Shown here in pieces: positions 5,855-9,226 of a stretch of DNA of 9,226 bases. Positions within the stretch are counted from its first letter, which is position 1, and each line of letters starts with the position of its first letter. The stretch spans positions 5,886 to 15,111 of the forward strand of contig NVVI01000016.1 of assembly GCA_002402165.1 (NCBI GenBank). The letters are read 5' to 3'. A model generated the notes under the pieces. It searched no databases. It saw only the letters and a program-made list of their open reading frames with translations, and was not told the origin of the DNA. Made by a program: the position numbers and the translations under genes. Source of the stretch: Flavobacteriales bacterium. Its GTDB lineage: Bacteria > Bacteroidota > Bacteroidia > Flavobacteriales_E > Vicingaceae.

Positions 5855-8545
5855 CTATCGAATTAAATTTATATTTCCAACCCGTTTATGAATGCGATGG
5901 TCTATAGTTTTTAATACTATTCTCCATGTATAAACTCCAAGAGGAACTGGATTGTTCTTAAAAGTACCATTCCAACCTATATTAATATCTTTAGAGCTAA
6001 AAAATAGATCTCCCCAGCGGTTAAATATTTGTAATTCATATTCATTTTCATCCATCCCCCATATTTTAGGAAAAAACACATCGTTAAGCCCATCTCCATC
6101 AGGAGTAAATGCATTTGGCACAAAAAATAAAAAATCTGATTTAATCCAAATATCTCTATATGAAGTGTCTCTACATCCAAACTCATTTATTACAAGGTGT
6201 TGGAATAAATAATGACCTGTATCTAAATACGAATATTCTACATATTGATTTGTAAATACACTCCCATCTCCAAAATTAAATTCTTGATATATAACATTAG
6301 AAAAATCTTCTGCAGTAATAACGTGGTTTAAAAAATAAGTTTCAGTTGGAGTAACCTTATCTTTTGATTCAGGCTTTGGATGAACAGTTATTAAACCAGG
6401 AATAGATAATGTTTTTGTTTCAACACACCCAGAAGTTGTAGATATGGTTAAATTAACATCAAACAATCCAGCACTTAAATAAGTGTGAGTTGGGTTTGCA
6501 GTAGAAGAGGTTGTTCCATCACCAAAATCCCATAAATAAGTAATAGGTGTAGAAGCCGAAGAACTATCATAGAAAAAAGTAGTAAATGGCTGACAACCTG
6601 CGTCTTCAAGTAATGAGAAGTTTATTGATGGATTTAAAAAAACATAAAAAGTATCAGTATAAGAACTAGAGCAGCCATGGTTTTGGATGTTTAGATTTAC
6701 GATATGAGCACCAGTATCTAAAAAAGACACTTGAACTTGTGGGGAATTTGATGTTAAAGGAGAACCAAAAGATCCAAAACTCCAATTAATAGTTGCTGCA
6801 CCATTATAATTTCCTTGTGCGTTTAGAGTAAAAGAATTGTTAAGAAAACATTGTGAAGGTTGATTTGAAAAAGTTGCATTAATTGGTTCAAAAACTTCGT
6901 ATGTTCTATAAGCTGTATCATAGCAAAGGTTTTGTTGATTGGCTATTAGCACAACGTTATATATTCCTGTATCGGCATAAGTGTAAGCAGGAAGAGCTAA
7001 GATAGAAGTGTCAGTAGTAATTGAAGGGTCACCAAAATCCCAGAAATAATCTGAAATATTAAGGCTATAACTATTGAATTGAACAATTAGACCATCACAA
7101 AAATTACTTTGTGGATCAAAAACAGCAATAGGGTTATCAAGTATTTGAATGGTATCAAAATAACTTTTTGTGCATCCAAAATTTTGTATAATAAGTTCAA
7201 TGGGTTTAGCTCCAGAAGAAGAAAAAGATACTTGTGCAAAACTGTCTATAACTATAGGAGGAATTGCAGAACCTCCAAAATTCCAAGTAATTGTATCGTC
7301 AGGAAAATTACTTCCGATGGCATTAAATGAAAAAGAATTATTAAGCAAACATTGATTAGAAGGAAGAATAAAAGATGGCTCTAATGCTGGGTAAATTGAA
7401 AATTCATGAAAAGCGGTATCAGAACAAGAAAGCCCTGGATTAGCTACTAACATTACATTATAAACTCCCGTATCAGCATAAGTGTATGCGGGAGATTGTA
7501 ATGTTGAAGTATCTGCAATTGTACTAGGGTCACCAAAATCCCAGTAATAATTAGTAGAATTAGTACTTCCATTTGTGAAATTTACAGTTGTACCATTACA
7601 AAATAATATTTGACCAGATTGACCAGATTGATTAATTTGATCAGAAAACTCAGCAGTTACGGTTGGACAATTTGAAACAAAAATTAAAAAATCGCGATAA
7701 ACTTCGTTGATGAAAATCCCATTTCTATATTCTTTAACGCCAAAGCTAACTGTGTATGTGCCAATATTTGTAGGAGTTCCTGATAAAAATCCAGTTTGTG
7801 GGTTAATAGTAAATAGAGGGTTAGCATCTATTTGGTTATTGGTAGAATAACCTCCCGCCCATGCTATGTTATTGAATGGAGGAGGAGCTGGAGGGTTTGG
7901 AGCTGGAGCAGCATTACTTCCTCCATTAAAAGGATCTCTAAAAGAATAGTATAAAGAATCTCCATCAACATCAGTTGCGCTTAAATCGTAAGTAAAAGGA
8001 GATCCTGCACACATAGCAGTTGGTGGCGGATTATTAAATGTAGGACTATTGTTGCACACAGCAATTGATGTTTCTGGTATGTGAACCATGTAGGTAGAGC
8101 CCATATTTCCTGGAGTAATAATGTTTGTAGCACTTGCATTTCTACAACATCTTTGATAAACAATATTATATCCGCCAACAATAGGGGGAAGATTAACTGT
8201 AAATATGTAATCTGTTTTTTCTATGCAAACATTCGGAGGAACACCTAAGCAAGGATCATTTAATATAATGGGCACAGGAGTTGAAGCTGTAAAAGGGACT
8301 AGTTGAGTATTGTTTAAGTTTCCGTTCGAATTATAAATTGCTATTGGAGCTTGAGCGTCAAAAGGTGCTCCAGATCCGTTACAATCTCTAAAAATGGTTA
8401 ATGTAATTCTGTAGTCATCATTGCCTAAACATTCATAAGACATAGTCCCTCCCACTAAATGGGCTGCGTAAATTTCTTTATTAGTTGTAAAAAGTACAGC
8501 TAGTAAAAAGATAATTTTAATACTGAATGCAACTTTATTAAGCAT
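5855..8545 (-). CDS. Secreted multi-PKD protein with type IX secretion C-terminal domain
   Basis: An 896-residue predicted cell-surface or extracellular protein. Residues 1-27 form a Sec signal peptide (hydrophobic IIFLLAVLF, likely cut after IYA). The mature N-terminus AHLVGGTMSYECLGNDDYRI and its Cys-rich domain (28-165) are typical of Bacteroidota 'gliding motility-associated' proteins. Residues about 166-292 look cadherin/He_PIG-like, with DVDGDS (192-197), a proline-rich insert (212-223) and FTINPQTGFLSGTP. Then come PKD-like modules: WDFGDPS at 335 and 502, alternating with a second Ig-like module (WNFGG at 421, WSFGS at 588), a canonical WDFGDG PKD (672) and a degenerate one (NFGDGS, 757). 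Residues 806-896 (FVPNAFTPDGDGLNDVF, FNRWGDLFF, GWNGTFKN, GVYTWRI) are the gliding-motility/type-B T9SS sorting domain. No enzyme domain is seen, so adhesion or matrix binding is the best guess. ATG at 8543-8545 gives an intact signal peptide. The stop directly abuts the convergent regulator gene. Confidence 0.9.
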   Translation of the reverse strand: MLNKVAFSIKIIFLLAVLFTTNKEIYAAHLVGGTMSYECLGNDDYRITLTIFRDCNGSGAPFDAQAPIAIYNSNGNLNNTQLVPFTASTPVPIILNDPCLGVPPNVCIEKTDYIFTVNLPPIVGGYNIVYQRCCRNASATNIITPGNMGSTYMVHIPETSIAVCNNSPTFNNPPPTAMCAGSPFTYDLSATDVDGDSLYYSFRDPFNGGSNAAPAPNPPAPPPFNNIAWAGGYSTNNQIDANPLFTINPQTGFLSGTPTNIGTYTVSFGVKEYRNGIFINEVYRDFLIFVSNCPTVTAEFSDQINQSGQSGQILFCNGTTVNFTNGSTNSTNYYWDFGDPSTIADTSTLQSPAYTYADTGVYNVMLVANPGLSCSDTAFHEFSIYPALEPSFILPSNQCLLNNSFSFNAIGSNFPDDTITWNFGGSAIPPIVIDSFAQVSFSSSGAKPIELIIQNFGCTKSYFDTIQILDNPIAVFDPQSNFCDGLIVQFNSYSLNISDYFWDFGDPSITTDTSILALPAYTYADTGIYNVVLIANQQNLCYDTAYRTYEVFEPINATFSNQPSQCFLNNSFTLNAQGNYNGAATINWSFGSFGSPLTSNSPQVQVSFLDTGAHIVNLNIQNHGCSSSYTDTFYVFLNPSINFSLLEDAGCQPFTTFFYDSSSASTPITYLWDFGDGTTSSTANPTHTYLSAGLFDVNLTISTTSGCVETKTLSIPGLITVHPKPESKDKVTPTETYFLNHVITAEDFSNVIYQEFNFGDGSVFTNQYVEYSYLDTGHYLFQHLVINEFGCRDTSYRDIWIKSDFLFFVPNAFTPDGDGLNDVFFPKIWGMDENEYELQIFNRWGDLFFSSKDINIGWNGTFKNNPVPLGVYTWRIVLKTIDHRIHKRVGNINLIR
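6602..7603 (-). repeat. In-frame tandem duplication, period 501 bases (167 codons)
   Basis: Residues 315-481 (7103-7603) and 482-648 (6602-7102) of the PKD protein align without net gaps at an offset of exactly 167 residues at least to residue 637. Examples are WDFGDPS 335/502, PAYTYADTG 352/519, QC-LNNSF 398/565 and GC..SY.DT 457/624. In the 35-residue stretch 335-369 versus 502-536, 26 residues are identical. DNA identity is visible too: an 18-base word (GGTCACCAAAATCCCAG preceded by G) occurs at 7527-7544 and 7026-7043, and GCATAAGTGTA at 7476-7486 and 6975-6985, both 501 bases apart. Each unit holds one PKD module and one divergent Ig-like module. Confidence 0.88.
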
Positions 8546-8646
8546 AATTTAACTTGGATTTATTATGCAATAGTATATAAAATGATTGATGTTGTATTAA
8601 GAAACGGAGTGCATTTTTTTTAAGGTATAAAATAAGGGATGAACGG

Positions 8647-8680
8647 TTTGTTTTTGTAATAATCACTTAAAATAATTCTG
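8647..8680 (+). promoter_or_regulatory. Candidate promoter for the secreted protein at 8734
   Basis: TTTG (8647-8650) and TAATTCTG (8673-8680, seven of eight defined and free positions fitting TAnnTTTG with C for T) are 22 bases apart. An alternative pairing is TTTG 8653-8656 with TATCTTTT 8681-8688, 24 bases apart. Either would start transcription about 40-50 bases before the ATG, so that the hairpin at 8704-8735 is in the leader. The region is AT-rich, and such matches arise easily by chance. Confidence 0.35.
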
Positions 8681-8703
8681 TATCTTTTTTAATTTCTTTC
8701 ATT

Positions 8704-8735
8704 ATACAACTAAGAACAAAATCTTTAGTTGTTAT
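8704..8735 (+). other. Hairpin covering the start codon of the 8734 gene
   Basis: ACAACTAAGA (8706-8715) pairs with TCTTTAGTTGT (8722-8732), a 10-bp stem with a single bulged T and the loop ACAAAA. If T8733 is bulged, T8705-A8734 and A8704-T8735 extend the stem into the ATG. No T run follows, so it is not a terminator. It would place the ribosome-entry region and start codon in a helix, which is unusual for Bacteroidota, whose initiation regions are generally A-rich and open. A translational control role is inference. Confidence 0.45.
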
Positions 8736-9226
8736 GCGTGTAATTATTATGTTCGTGTTAGTTAGTTTAGGTGGCAATGTTTTTTCTCAGCAACCAAAAA
8801 CTTACAACCAGCACCTCGTTGCAATTTTATCTAAAAAAGGTGAGTTAAAAGCTTCCTATATAGGTGGTAATTCTACAAAGCAACACAAGTTAGTCTCTAC
8901 AGCTAAAGATTTCATTTACACGCAATTGATTGACAATATTTTTCCTGCATGGTATGGAACGGAATGGGATTATAATGGTTATTCCAATATACCTCAAAAA
9001 GGAATTATTGCTTGTGGTTACTTTGTATCCACCACCTTAAAACACATTGGATTTAAACTCAATCGGTACAAATTGGCACAGCAATATTCATCAGGCATCG
9101 TTAAATCTTTGTGTGATAATATTCAATATTTCCGTAATAACGACACCGAAAAATTGTTTCGTTACATTAATTCTAAACCCAACCAGTTATATGTGGTTGG
9201 CTTAGATAATCATGTTGGTTTTATTT
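8734..9226 (+). CDS. Secreted protein, putative papain/NlpC-like Cys-His hydrolase, 3'-truncated
   Basis: The frame starts at ATG 8734 and is open to the window end (164 codons, C-terminus missing). Residues 1-18 look like a signal peptide (VIIMFVLVSLGG, then NVFSQQ with cleavage before Gln, a common Bacteroidota pattern). The mature part has PAWYGTEWDYNG (71-82), then GIIACGYFVSTTLKHIGF (90-107) with Cys94 at the start of a predicted helix, LAQQYS (114-119), and LYVVGLDNHVGFI (152-164) with His160 entering a beta strand. A Cys at a helix N-terminus followed about 65 residues later by a strand His in xHVGF is the layout of NlpC/P60, CHAP and related papain-fold peptidases and amidases. I do not recognise a named family; I recall similar uncharacterised Bacteroidota proteins. 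A third catalytic residue would lie beyond the window. Activity is inferred. The gene is divergent from the PKD gene across a 188-base spacer. Being a real gene is well supported by the signal peptide and coding-like sequence. Confidence 0.75.
   Translation, partial: MRVIIMFVLVSLGGNVFSQQPKTYNQHLVAILSKKGELKASYIGGNSTKQHKLVSTAKDFIYTQLIDNIFPAWYGTEWDYNGYSNIPQKGIIACGYFVSTTLKHIGFKLNRYKLAQQYSSGIVKSLCDNIQYFRNNDTEKLFRYINSKPNQLYVVGLDNHVGFI

Noticed and set aside
7109..7355. Plus-strand ORFs inside the PKD gene
   Set aside because: They are antisense shadows of the repeated PKD coding sequence and have no signals of their own.
8568..8575. Possible minus-strand -7 box (TACTATTG) for the PKD gene
   Set aside because: It has one mismatch to TAnnTTTG and no TTG at the right distance upstream, so it is too weak to list in such AT-rich DNA. 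The true promoter probably lies somewhere in 8546-8733.

Overview
The window reads as AT-rich Bacteroidota DNA, most likely from the Flavobacteriales or a near relative. The clues are a secreted PKD-domain protein ending in the type IX secretion / 'gliding motility-associated' C-terminal domain, promoter-like TTTG...TAnnTTTG signals instead of the E. coli -35/-10 pair, mostly weak Shine-Dalgarno sequences, and an NtrC-type response regulator without a DNA-binding domain. This placement comes from sequence features only; no database was consulted.

Layout. Positions 2-703 hold the last 233 codons of enolase (eno, +). An intergenic palindrome and a clear rho-independent terminator follow. Citrate synthase (gltA, +) spans 928-2214, with its own candidate promoter and 5'-leader hairpin, and ends at a strong symmetric terminator built around CCCGAT/ATCGGG. 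A two-gene ABC exporter (2344-4606, +) follows: a NatA/YhaQ-type ATPase overlapping a NatB/YhaP-type permease by 8 bases. After a G-free leader comes a receiver plus AAA+ sigma-54 activator-like protein (4685-5854, +). It converges with no intervening base on a long minus-strand gene (5855-8545) for an 896-residue secreted multi-PKD protein. After a 188-base divergent spacer, a secreted protein of unknown function starts at 8734 and runs off the window end; its Cys and His placement suggests a papain/NlpC-like hydrolase.

How the parts relate. Enolase and citrate synthase are central-carbon housekeeping genes, each closed by its own terminator, so they are probably separate transcripts. The ABC pair is an operon, and the regulator may be co-transcribed with it because no terminator separates them. 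The PKD protein is predicted to cross the inner membrane by Sec and the outer membrane by type IX secretion, and to act at the cell surface or outside the cell.

The observations most worth following are an exact 501-base-period tandem duplication inside the PKD gene, the zero-base convergent junction, the HTH-less GAFTSA-variant regulator, the start-codon hairpin on the last gene, and that gene's putative Cys/His active site. I see no CRISPR array, transposase, tRNA, rRNA or phage gene, and no convincing evidence for an entirely new multi-gene system.
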